Position numbers and translations under genes: made by a program. From a virus, in the IMG/VR virus record IMGVR_UViG_3300020172_001601, positions 190,198 through 254,197 of that record: a stretch of 64,000 nt of DNA. One strand, written 5' to 3'. Numbering within the stretch: position 1 is the stretch's first letter; each line of letters starts with the position of its first letter. Positions 6,923 to 14,315 of the stretch are shown one piece after another. The notes under the pieces are model-generated. The model was given only the letters and a program-made list of their open reading frames with translations. It was not told the DNA's origin and did not search any database.

Positions 6923-7948
6923 GTGGACTTTCAAGAAATTCCTTACGTCAAGTTGTCAGGTGGCCAGAAGAAGAAAGCCCTCGAAATTCTTGGTCGTGGA
7001 AACGTCCTCTTGAAGAAGTGGGCTGCGTTCTTCCCACCGAAGAAGTATCGCCTGTTTCGCAACGCAGTGATGGAAGGCAGCACGAACCCTCAGCACGATG
7101 GCAAGGCGGCGATCCCGTCCAATATGCTGAAAGAGTTCCACTCGGACTTACCGTTCATGACGGCGATCCGTCACAACAAATACGATGATCTCGACGGTCG
7201 TTCTGTCGAACAGGCGATCCTCGAAGGGTTCAGCGCTCTCGCCAAACGGCACGCCCGCAAGTGGTCACTCGAAGGTGATCCGGTCGGATTGACCAAGCAA
7301 GACTTCCTACAGGAAGCCTACATGCAGGTCATCGAAGCGATGTACTCGTGGATGCCCGAACACAATGTCGATATTTCGACGTTCATTTGGGTGTCGTTGA
7401 AGAACCGGATGAGCAATGTCGTCAACCAACAGGGCAATATGCTCTGTCCGTTGACCAACTCCGACTTGGAGTTGATGAGCCGATTCGAGCAGACGAAGCG
7501 TGGTATGCCACAGTATGTCACGTTCGATCAGATCATCAACCAACTTGGGTTGTCGGCTGAAGAAGGGAAGCATCTGAATACGCTGTTGACTCGTGTATTC
7601 GCCGAGAATCAGTTGGGTGGTCAACAGGGCGATCAGCACGACGATATGAGCGCCACGGGCAACGATTACACCGGGCATCGTGTTGGTGTGGATCGTGAGT
7701 CGGAAACCGAAACCGTTCTGCAAGAGCAGCACGTCTTCGATACTCTGAGCCGGGCTGGACTGTCGGTACTGGAACGACAAGTGATTGAAGCGGCGATGGA
7801 ACCATTCCACGGATGGCAGACTGAATTCGCCAAGACACACATCAATCCGGCTACCAACAAGCCATACTCACGAATGAGAATCACACAGGTTCTCGAAATG
7901 GCACGAGAAAAGGTCGCAAAGACCTTAGAGCGACAAGAAGCGGCCTAA
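6923..7948 (+). CDS. Phage-encoded RNA polymerase sigma factor
   Basis: 341 aa from GTG 6923, chosen because AAAGGAG lies 6 nt upstream; the ATG at 6893 has no usable ribosome-binding site. Sigma region 2 is clear: DFLQEAYMQVIEAMYSW (about residue 126) and STFIWVSLKNRMSNVV (about 151), matching the DLIQEG...FSTYA pattern that binds core polymerase and the -10 element. A 100-residue, Gln/Asp-rich linker follows. Region 4 starts at LSVLERQVIEAA (about 279) and holds a helix-turn-helix expected to read the -35. It probably redirects host RNA polymerase to one of the phage promoter classes. A strong terminator follows. Confidence 0.8.
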   Translation: MDFQEIPYVKLSGGQKKKALEILGRGNVLLKKWAAFFPPKKYRLFRNAVMEGSTNPQHDGKAAIPSNMLKEFHSDLPFMTAIRHNKYDDLDGRSVEQAILEGFSALAKRHARKWSLEGDPVGLTKQDFLQEAYMQVIEAMYSWMPEHNVDISTFIWVSLKNRMSNVVNQQGNMLCPLTNSDLELMSRFEQTKRGMPQYVTFDQIINQLGLSAEEGKHLNTLLTRVFAENQLGGQQGDQHDDMSATGNDYTGHRVGVDRESETETVLQEQHVFDTLSRAGLSVLERQVIEAAMEPFHGWQTEFAKTHINPATNKPYSRMRITQVLEMAREKVAKTLERQEAA

Positions 7949-7968
7949 CCGATGATGGGTCAAAGAGA

Positions 7969-7998
7969 AAGCCGGGGATAAAACCCCGGCTTTTTTAT
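7969..7998 (+). terminator. Rho-independent terminator after the sigma gene
   Basis: GCCGGGG (7971-7977), 6-nt A/T loop, CCCCGGC (7984-7990), then TTTTTTA. It is the best textbook terminator in the left half of the window. Confidence 0.9.
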
Positions 7999-8005
7999 TG
8001 CGCCG

Positions 8006-8034
8006 TGAACTAAAGAGAGGTTTGACTCTCTAGG
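8006..8034 (+). promoter_or_regulatory. TGAAC-N15-CTCTCTAGG element (class 2)
   Basis: TGAAC at 8006-8010, CTCTCTAGG at 8026-8034. It lies between a terminator and an ATG only 5 nt downstream (8040), so it must act as promoter or as the whole translation-start region of that gene. The AGGA of the element could double as Shine-Dalgarno. Confidence 0.65.
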
Positions 8035-8039
8035 ATTTT

Positions 8040-8732
8040 ATGAACTACCAAATCATCACCGACGAAGCCAAGCTGGACGAATTCATCAGCTTCCTGCCCG
8101 ATATTGAAGACACAGAGGTTTACTACCTCTGTCTATTCGGTCGGCACAAGTATGCTGCTGAGTTTCCCAATACAAAAGACAGTGGGCAACTGGCTCGTAT
8201 TGCTTCTCGTAAGAGTGATCTCAAAGAGAAGATTCGTCGGCTGGAATCCCCGCTGGGTTCTTTCTCACGGGACGGTGCTGTGGCTCCGCAGGAAGCATTG
8301 GCTGTCTATATCGGCCTGAACCCCAGGTCGCTTATTCAGGCCAATAAGAAGCTATTGGTTGAATTGGCGACTCGTATTGCCGAAGGCGATCTGAGTTTCA
8401 ATCCGATCTCTGCCGCAACCACCGAAATTCATCGTGCCGTTTCTCGTAAGTTCTTTGTGGACTTCGACTACGATCATGTTGAGCCTGCTGATTATCTTCC
8501 CAAAATCAAGGAAATTCTGCCTGCCGGGGCTTATAAAGTCCTGAAAACACGGGGCGGTTTTCACCTGATTATTGAATTGGCGAAGATGAATAAGCCTCTC
8601 AAGAAGGATTGGCATAAGCTATTGGCTTCTCTGCCAAATTGTGATGTTCGAGGGTCTAAGAATCTGACCCCGGTTCCCGGATGTACACAGGGAGGTTTCA
8701 CGCCGTATTTTGTCGCCTTGAACCAAGAGTGA
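8040..8732 (+). CDS. Possible minimal archaeo-eukaryotic-type primase (AEP-like)
   Basis: 230 aa. Three segments in the right order resemble AEP catalytic motifs. KFFVDFDYDH (about residues 138-147) fits the hDhD metal motif; KTRGGFHLIIEL (about 169-180) fits the sxH motif; CDVRGSKNLTPVPG (about 200-213) fits the third acidic motif and the arginine/proline loop. The N-terminal 130 residues are helical and unassigned. AEPs make primers or act as PrimPols in plasmids and phages. The context (ParB-like, sigma, nucleotidyltransferase) fits nucleic-acid metabolism. The call rests on motif reading alone; no helicase is fused. Confidence 0.45.
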   Translation: MNYQIITDEAKLDEFISFLPDIEDTEVYYLCLFGRHKYAAEFPNTKDSGQLARIASRKSDLKEKIRRLESPLGSFSRDGAVAPQEALAVYIGLNPRSLIQANKKLLVELATRIAEGDLSFNPISAATTEIHRAVSRKFFVDFDYDHVEPADYLPKIKEILPAGAYKVLKTRGGFHLIIELAKMNKPLKKDWHKLLASLPNCDVRGSKNLTPVPGCTQGGFTPYFVALNQE

Positions 8733-8747
8733 ACTTCGCTCTCTTGG
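8718..8747 (+). promoter_or_regulatory. TTGAAC-N15-CTCTCTTGG element (class 2)
   Basis: TTGAAC at 8718-8723 inside the end of the upstream gene, CTCTCTTGG at 8739-8747. A late-type CTATATA follows within 2 nt, so the next gene has both signals. Confidence 0.6.
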
Positions 8748-8748
8748 C

Positions 8749-8755
8749 CTATATA
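8749..8755 (+). promoter_or_regulatory. Late-type leaderless promoter CTATATA
   Basis: CTATATA, then 5 nt, then the ATG at 8761 of a capsid-targeted gene; no Shine-Dalgarno can fit in the gap. The geometry is the same as at 3668, 15982 and 39837. Confidence 0.6.
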
Positions 8756-8760
8756 CCAAC

Positions 8761-9399
8761 ATGATGACCTTCAAGGAATTTTTAATGGCCGACACCGTAA
8801 ACCTTCGGGAAGTTGCCCTGTTTGACTCGCCGTCTTTGTTCAAGGAAATGGCCGTTCTGAACCAGAACGCTATTGCCAAGACTCAGACGGCGATGCAATT
8901 CATTCATAACAACAATATCCCCGGTGTCATTATCGGCGGTATTGCCGTCGCCAACTATACCCATGACCGGGCGCTGACCCCGGACGTGGATTTTTTGACG
9001 CCCAATATCGCTGGTTTGAAGACCCTGCTACAACAGCAGAATATTCCTTTCCAGCCATTAGCTTCCAGTGGTGAGTTTGGTGGTATCTATGTTCCGTCGC
9101 TCGATGCCGACTTCTTGGACGTGTCCGAGGGCAATGTCGGATTGAACCGTTATATCATGCAGACCGCTACGACTGCCAAAATTGGTGGCGTGTCTTTCCC
9201 GATTATTGACGCAGCAGTATTGACCATCATGAAGTTCATTATCGGTCGTGACAAAGATCAGACTGATGCCTTCAAACTGCTGCCTACTGTGCCGAAGGCG
9301 ACTCTCAAGACTCACCTGAAGGCGTTGGGTCGATACTTGCCGGAAGACATGAATGCACAAACGATCTGGAGCTATGCCAAGGCAATGTCTCCAGGTTAA
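8761..9399 (+). CDS. Capsid-targeted nucleotidyltransferase-fold protein
   Basis: 212 aa. The N-terminus MMTFKEFLMAD is the closest of the five to T4 capsid-targeting peptides. The body carries a nucleotidyltransferase signature: VIIGGIAVANYTHDRALTP followed by DVDFLT (about residues 56-80), with GG, then Arg-x-Thr-like spacing and paired Asp, and a third acidic position in DADFLD (about 117). It resembles MNT/AbiEii-type enzymes, which transfer nucleotides to proteins or tRNA. If packaged in the head it could be injected with the DNA and act on the host at once. The late-type box has no leader; a second ATG is at 8764. Confidence 0.65.
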   Translation: MMTFKEFLMADTVNLREVALFDSPSLFKEMAVLNQNAIAKTQTAMQFIHNNNIPGVIIGGIAVANYTHDRALTPDVDFLTPNIAGLKTLLQQQNIPFQPLASSGEFGGIYVPSLDADFLDVSEGNVGLNRYIMQTATTAKIGGVSFPIIDAAVLTIMKFIIGRDKDQTDAFKLLPTVPKATLKTHLKALGRYLPEDMNAQTIWSYAKAMSPG

Positions 9400-9400
9400 T

Positions 9401-9429
9401 TTTACAGTTCCCTTATTCTGTGGTAAAAT
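9401..9429 (+). promoter_or_regulatory. Class 1 promoter TTTACA-N17-GGTAAAAT
   Basis: -35 TTTACA 9401-9406, -10 TAAAAT 9424-9429 preceded by GG, 17-nt spacer. It drives the gene starting at ATG 9450. Confidence 0.75.
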
Positions 9430-9449
9430 CCCAAATAAGGGGCATTGCG

Positions 9450-10268
9450 ATGCCTTTTTCAAATGCTCAAGAAAGACCAACAATGCCTTCGATCCATATC
9501 AGCAATTTCGTGCGCCGTCAGACCGTTCAAAGCGGTTTCTCTCATTGGACTCTCACTGACGAGGAATTGCTGGCACGCATTCAGGCCAACTTCGACAAAG
9601 CCAAGCCGGGCTATCGGCCCGATGTATTGCTTGTGCCTATTGAGCCAGACGGCTTCTTCAGCAGCACTGTATTGCTCCGTGAGGGCGACAAGTTCGTGGG
9701 CGAGTATGTTGCTCGCAAGGCCGGGGAAGACCCCCGCAAGTCCACCTACGTCGTCTCCAACAGCCTTGGCGAGCCTGTAGAGAAGATTGAGGCAGTTCGT
9801 GTCGATGTTGTTCTCTATTCGCACGCTGCACTGGCCGAAAACAACGAGAATGACACTGACGCTGACTATGAAATCATTAGCGTCAATGCCAGCGCCACGG
9901 ACGAAGAGGCTCCGATTCCTACTGGTGCATTGATTGCTAACCACTTGCAACTGAGTGGTGGGACTTCTACCAAAATGACCGACACTGAATTTGTGGAATT
10001 GCTCCGCAAATCAGTGATGTACTGGAAAGACAAGTCACTGGCTTGCCCCGAACATCTGAAGCCGCCGAAGGATGATCGCATTGATCGAATCAACGGTTTT
10101 ATGCAAGAAACCGTTGCCCGGCTTTATGATGATATTGAAAAGTTGGGGACCAAGGTTCAAGATGAATTAGGGCATTTGCTGCCTCAGCCGCAGAACGACC
10201 GAGAACGGGTAATGTTCCTGTCTGGTCAGATTAGTTTGGGATTGTTCGTTCAGGGAGCTACGTCGTGA
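9450..10268 (+). CDS. Hypothetical protein, 272 aa
   Basis: The start ATG 9450 is preceded by AAGGGG and lies downstream of a class 1 promoter; the earlier GTG at 9420 is inside that promoter. The N-terminal half is strand-rich with a cluster of hydrophobic segments (DVLLVPIEPDGFFSSTVLL; VRVDVVLYSHAAL). The C-terminal half is helical and acidic-basic mixed, ending LGLFVQGATS. The layout suggests a two-domain cytoplasmic protein. No family is recognised. It overlaps the next gene by GTGA. Confidence 0.6.
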   Translation: MPFSNAQERPTMPSIHISNFVRRQTVQSGFSHWTLTDEELLARIQANFDKAKPGYRPDVLLVPIEPDGFFSSTVLLREGDKFVGEYVARKAGEDPRKSTYVVSNSLGEPVEKIEAVRVDVVLYSHAALAENNENDTDADYEIISVNASATDEEAPIPTGALIANHLQLSGGTSTKMTDTEFVELLRKSVMYWKDKSLACPEHLKPPKDDRIDRINGFMQETVARLYDDIEKLGTKVQDELGHLLPQPQNDRERVMFLSGQISLGLFVQGATS

Positions 10269-10885
10269 AGACTACAGAGGTTGGCGTGGTTTGTTCTTCG
10301 TCATTTTGCAAGAAAGTTCGTGGCAAGGGCGCAAAGCCTTGGCGATGCTGTAATCAGTGTGGCTCTCCCGTTTGTTTCAATTGTCGAGGGAGTCATATTC
10401 CTGAAGAAGAAATTCTATGCAACGCTTGTGATAAGATTGCATATGAACAAAAAGTCGCTTTAAGAAAAGCGACTCCTGTGGAATGCAAAGGGTGCAAAGC
10501 AAATGTACTCCCCGATGAAACAAAGACGCATTATTTTCTTGGCACACACGGATTTCAACTTTGTAAATCCTGCATTCAGGTTGTCGAAAATGTTCGTGAC
10601 TTCGAGGCGAAAGAAAGCAGGAAGTTAAAAGCCCAGCCCGGTCTAGTGGAAGTTACTTATGGAATTTGTCAACCAAAAGAAGACGGCGGCACAGGCTATG
10701 CTTACCGTAAAGGCAATCTCGATTTGCAACTTGGAGACATTGTTCTGCTTCCTCCTACTTGCCTGGATCGAGAAATAAATGGCAAGTACGACAACCACGA
10801 GGGAACGGTGGTGTCCACTTACTCGGACTATTCTGGAATTGCTTCATCAATCGTTGGATTGGTAAGAAAGGCACAAAATGGCTGA
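10265..10885 (+). CDS. Multi-cysteine zinc-finger protein
   Basis: 206 aa from a GTG that overlaps the previous stop (GTGA). The first 100 residues contain about 14 Cys in pairs: CCNQCGSPVCFNCRG, ILCNAC, VECKGCK, LCKSC. This is the pattern of two or three zinc ribbons or a RING-like treble clef. The C-terminal 70 residues form a probable beta-barrel (GDIVLLPPTCL; HEGTVVS; GLVRKA) of SH3/KOW type. The combination suggests a nucleic-acid or RNA-polymerase-binding regulator. The function is inferred only from composition. Confidence 0.6.
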   Translation: MKTTEVGVVCSSSFCKKVRGKGAKPWRCCNQCGSPVCFNCRGSHIPEEEILCNACDKIAYEQKVALRKATPVECKGCKANVLPDETKTHYFLGTHGFQLCKSCIQVVENVRDFEAKESRKLKAQPGLVEVTYGICQPKEDGGTGYAYRKGNLDLQLGDIVLLPPTCLDREINGKYDNHEGTVVSTYSDYSGIASSIVGLVRKAQNG

Positions 10886-11420
10886 TACTATTCCAACACG
10901 CATCGTAGTTAATGGTCAAGAAATGACCCTCGATGCCGCTCCACGTTTCACTTGTATTGTTCATCAGCAGGGCTTCCGGGTAAACATCCCGGAGTTCGTT
11001 GAGATCAATAGTCGCAATACTATTGAGTGCATGGAGAAGATGAGTCAACGTGCCTGGGAGCATATCAGCACCGGGCAATTGTTTCAGGTTCTTTTTCGTG
11101 AAATCTTCCCCGAAGAAGATTGTTCTGTGCCGATCCCAGCAACTATTGCCGAGTTGAATGCTGGTGACTTTGGTGTTGTCCACGCAGCCGGGATGATTAC
11201 ATTGGGCTGTGAAGCCATCTTTGAGGGCAAGACCAAACTGTTCTTTCGCACGCCAGAAGATCATCTTCACCCGAAGGCCGAACGTCGTATCATCGGAATG
11301 TTCAGAAAGATGCAAGAGCTATTGGCTCCTGATGAAGAAGCCGGAGTAGCTACTACTGAGTCACCAGATGATGAAGATGGCGACGAAGACGCCATTGAAT
11401 CAGAACAGAAGGATACATAG
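10878..11420 (+). CDS. Hypothetical protein with acidic tail, 180 aa
   Basis: It overlaps the preceding gene by 8 nt. A mixed alpha/beta core is followed by a C-terminal tail of about 30 residues made mostly of Asp, Glu and Ser. No catalytic motif is evident. Together with 10265-10885 it looks like part of one operon driven from the class 1 promoter at 9401. Confidence 0.55.
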   Translation: MADTIPTRIVVNGQEMTLDAAPRFTCIVHQQGFRVNIPEFVEINSRNTIECMEKMSQRAWEHISTGQLFQVLFREIFPEEDCSVPIPATIAELNAGDFGVVHAAGMITLGCEAIFEGKTKLFFRTPEDHLHPKAERRIIGMFRKMQELLAPDEEAGVATTESPDDEDGDEDAIESEQKDT

Positions 11421-11424
11421 TGTT

Positions 11425-12303
11425 GTGTCAAATCAACAAAAAATCCGCAGTGACATTTCTGATCGGGTGCTAGAAGCACTCAAGGCTGGCGCACCGCCTT
11501 GGCGTTCTAAGTACAACCGTGGATTCCCTACGAACCCTCAAACGGGTCGTAAGTTCACAGGCATCAATCCACTTATATTGGATGCCGTCGCTGATAAACA
11601 CAAATACCGTAGCAGGTATTGGGCCACTTATCATCAATGGCATGTATTGGGCATTCAGGTGCCTAAGCGTCCAGCAAACATTGAGGCTGGCGACTTCGGC
11701 ATCTGTATCGTCAATTGGCAATCGTTTGTCAAGACGGTTGACCGAGGCGACATTCTACGAATGGAGCGATTTCCATTATTGCAAACACACTTGGTATTCA
11801 ATGCCGAGCAGTGCTTTGGTAAGACCTGTGGGAAATATCTAATCCTCAAGGAAAACACACAAGAGCCGGATTACACCCAGGCCGAGGCCATTATTGAGGC
11901 GACACGGGCCAATATCCGTGAACATGGTTCCGTTAGGAAGCCTCGATATGATCGCCCTACGGATCGCATTCTCTTTCCGACTCGGAAGAACTTCTTGAAT
12001 GATGCCCAATATTGGGCAACCAAATTTCATGAAGTAATTCACTGGACAGAAGGTCGCATTGGGTGGGTTGGCACTGTCGATCAGGGCGAGTTGATTGCAG
12101 AAATCGCCACTGGCTATCTGGAATCGGAATTGGCTCTGCCGCACGACATGGATACGGCAAACCACGACAAGTGGATGCCGACGTGGATTGAAAACATCGA
12201 GAAGAATCCCAAGTATCTCTTTGATGCAGCGGCCCAGGCCGCTCGTGCCGTGGATTATATCCTTGGCTTCACTAGAGTTCAGGAACGAGAAGACGTGATT
12301 TGA
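11425..12303 (+). CDS. ardC-like: ArdC-like antirestriction protein with zincin peptidase domain
   Basis: 292 aa. I chose GTG 11425 because an AAGGA lies 11 nt upstream and the residues from there align with the family start; the ATG at 11368 lies deep inside the previous gene. The N-terminal domain (SDRVLEALKAGAPPWRSKY) is the ssDNA-binding DUF1738-type domain of ArdC/TraC. It continues with FTGINPLIL and YWATYHQW. The C-terminal domain carries KFHEVIHWTEGR (about residues 199-210), a HExxH zinc-protease motif. ArdC proteins protect incoming DNA from restriction and are spread by plasmids and phages. Confidence 0.75.
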   Translation: MSNQQKIRSDISDRVLEALKAGAPPWRSKYNRGFPTNPQTGRKFTGINPLILDAVADKHKYRSRYWATYHQWHVLGIQVPKRPANIEAGDFGICIVNWQSFVKTVDRGDILRMERFPLLQTHLVFNAEQCFGKTCGKYLILKENTQEPDYTQAEAIIEATRANIREHGSVRKPRYDRPTDRILFPTRKNFLNDAQYWATKFHEVIHWTEGRIGWVGTVDQGELIAEIATGYLESELALPHDMDTANHDKWMPTWIENIEKNPKYLFDAAAQAARAVDYILGFTRVQEREDVI

Positions 12304-12309
12304 TCTGGT

Positions 12310-12338
12310 TTTACAACAGACTTTTTCCGTGGTATAAT
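12310..12338 (+). promoter_or_regulatory. Class 1 promoter TTTACA-N17-GGTATAAT
   Basis: -35 12310-12315, -10 TATAAT 12333-12338, 17-nt spacer. It is the only promoter visible for the gene starting at 12397, giving a leader of about 50 nt. Confidence 0.8.
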
Positions 12339-12396
12339 CTGTCGTTTTCCCCTTGAACATAGACATTGGACTATAACCAAAAGACAAGGTGCTTTG

Positions 12397-13755
12397 ATGA
12401 AAGACATGCAAACGTGGGTTGATTTCGCCAAGCAACAGAAGAGTTGGGCGGTCGATTCCACAAATCGTGGAGACATTCCTCCGACCATTATTGTTGAGCG
12501 TGATGGCGAAGTTCTGGCCATCGTGATTTCGCCGGAGATTGACAAGCGATACGGTCTGCAAGCTGCATCCATGTGTCAGGCTGGGTTCGACCCCGACGCC
12601 TTGACTATGGTTGTGGATGCTCACATCCATCAAGGCAAAAGCAAGGAAGGCCAGACAATCGAAGAGGCCAAAGAGGAATATCATAAGAAATTCCCCAAGG
12701 GTATGCAACATGCCTGTGACAATGAAGACGCATGTGCCACTGGTGAAATCACCGATTGTCTGGTGTGCCACCGCATCACTCGTGATGGCAAGATCACGAT
12801 GGTAACACTGCCATATTCATATCACGGCAAGGACGGCGGCGTGCCATTCAAGTGGCTCGATGAAGATGAACGCTACAAGGACATGGGCAATATGTCCGAA
12901 AACAACGAAGGCGTTCGGTTGGAAGGCTTCATTCCCGACAGTCTTCGTCAAATCATGCAGACTCCTTCCATCCTTGAACACATTCCTCAGTTGCAGCAGA
13001 TGGCTGATGCCAACGAGTTCACGCCAGAGCGTGTTCGTTACCATACGGCACGAGCTATTATGGCGATGATGACCGCCAAGAAGTTCGTGGTCGCCGACTT
13101 CCTTTCGGGCAGACACCCGGAATGGACCGGAGCCAAAGAGACTGGCAAGGAAATGCTCTCCAAGATGATTGAAGGCGGCATCTTCCCGAAGGAAGCCTAC
13201 GAACCGATCAAAGACATTATCGACAACCATATTGGCACCAGAGCGTTCGCTGACAAGTTGACGGCTTTGCTTACAGCCAACTCGTATTGGTTGCCGGGTG
13301 AAATCCGTGAGGATATTCCCAAGTTCGTTTCGGAACTCGAAAGCATCTGCATGTCTCCTGTCATCCCGAAGGGCTTTGGTCCAGATGGCGACGGAGACGA
13401 AGAAGACGAAGAAGATGAAGACGATGACTCCGAACCGCAGCGGGTCCGAGTTTGGAATGGCGATCAGAGTGAGTTTTTGGGCGAAGGCAACTATGTCGGC
13501 AATGTGGCAATCTATGCCATTGAAATGCCAGATGGTTCCCTCCGATCCAATACGAATGCTGAAGTCGAACCTGAAGAAGTGCCTGAAGGTGGTGTTGTTC
13601 GGAAAATGAAGAACAATCCCAAGATCGTTCTGGACAACGGCCAGACTGTGTATGGCTGTCAGGTCTGGTGGGAACCAGTTGAAGATGAAGGGCCGGGTGC
13701 TGCTAGTGCAGCCAGTCCTCACCAACACGGTCCTGGGTGTAAGCACAATCACTAA
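12397..13755 (+). CDS. Large hypothetical protein with acidic linker and His-rich C-terminus
   Basis: 452 aa from ATG 12397 (AAGGTG upstream). An N-terminal alpha/beta domain (TIIVERDGEVLAIVIS) is followed by a Cys/His segment (ACDNEDACATGEITDCLVCH). A helical middle (residues about 180-320), an acidic linker of Asp/Glu runs near residue 335 and a C-terminal beta domain come next. It ends PHQHGPGCKHNH, a possible metal-binding tail. Size and modularity suggest a structural or scaffold role, but no homologue is recognised. A dedicated class 1 promoter suggests early expression. Confidence 0.65.
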   Translation: MKDMQTWVDFAKQQKSWAVDSTNRGDIPPTIIVERDGEVLAIVISPEIDKRYGLQAASMCQAGFDPDALTMVVDAHIHQGKSKEGQTIEEAKEEYHKKFPKGMQHACDNEDACATGEITDCLVCHRITRDGKITMVTLPYSYHGKDGGVPFKWLDEDERYKDMGNMSENNEGVRLEGFIPDSLRQIMQTPSILEHIPQLQQMADANEFTPERVRYHTARAIMAMMTAKKFVVADFLSGRHPEWTGAKETGKEMLSKMIEGGIFPKEAYEPIKDIIDNHIGTRAFADKLTALLTANSYWLPGEIREDIPKFVSELESICMSPVIPKGFGPDGDGDEEDEEDEDDDSEPQRVRVWNGDQSEFLGEGNYVGNVAIYAIEMPDGSLRSNTNAEVEPEEVPEGGVVRKMKNNPKIVLDNGQTVYGCQVWWEPVEDEGPGAASAASPHQHGPGCKHNH

Positions 13756-13768
13756 TTGAAGGGCAACA

Positions 13769-14062
13769 ATGGAAATCGAGATTAAAGTTAGTCCTCGATG
13801 GGAAGAGGCTGATCTTGCCAAGCGTATTGCTCGCATTGTTGCCAGTGACGATACCTGTTGTGAAAAGAAGTCTGGCGGCTATGAATGGGCGCTAGACTAT
13901 CGTGGCAACGATTGGTGGATGACCGGCATTCAAGACGTTGAGGGCCAGAAATACAAAATCGTCAAGGTGGCATATCGCTACGGTGGCGGCGGCAGCAACA
14001 AAGATATGATGGAAGCCCTCAAGGTCTTTTTGCAATGGGAGGTTGGGATTCATGAAGATTGA
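13769..14062 (+). CDS. Hypothetical protein, 97 aa
   Basis: Small alpha/beta protein beginning MEIEIKVSPRW, with GNDWWMTG and a Gly-run (YRYGGGGSNK) before a final helix. It follows the previous gene by 13 nt with GAAGGGCAACA as ribosome-binding site. No family is recognised. Confidence 0.55.
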   Translation: MEIEIKVSPRWEEADLAKRIARIVASDDTCCEKKSGGYEWALDYRGNDWWMTGIQDVEGQKYKIVKVAYRYGGGGSNKDMMEALKVFLQWEVGIHED

Positions 14063-14255
14063 ATACATCGTGATGGAAGGTGATCCTTGTAGTGGCACGC
14101 AGACACTATTTGAGTCCTTGCCTATTGACAACACCTTCACTAGCGAAGAAGCAGCGGAAGCTGCAATCGCTAATTACTTTGAGAAAGAGGCAGGCGGTTT
14201 GCTGGGTCCAGGCCCGGTTTTGTTTGTCTTGAAGGTTTTCAAGGGAAAAAACTAA
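14052..14255 (+). CDS. Hypothetical protein, 67 aa
   Basis: ATG 14052 with GGGAGG upstream; overlaps the previous gene by 11 nt. Acidic, with a short Ala/Glu helix (SEEAAEAAIANYF) and a hydrophobic strand near the end (VLFVLKVF). No family is recognised. Confidence 0.5.
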   Translation: MKIEYIVMEGDPCSGTQTLFESLPIDNTFTSEEAAEAAIANYFEKEAGGLLGPGPVLFVLKVFKGKN

Positions 14256-14315
14256 AGTTTGGCAATACTCAGCCGATATAACTTTCAACCACTAAACACT
14301 AAACAAGAAACAATC

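Noticed and set aside
11839-12771. Minus-strand open frame of 310 codons across ArdC and its neighbour
   Set aside because: It spans two well-supported + strand genes and their promoter; no start signals.
12817-13836. Long open frame (339 codons) on the minus strand opposite 12397-13755
   Set aside because: Antisense shadow of a gene with good start signals; no ribosome-binding site, no promoter, and an implausible mix of residues.
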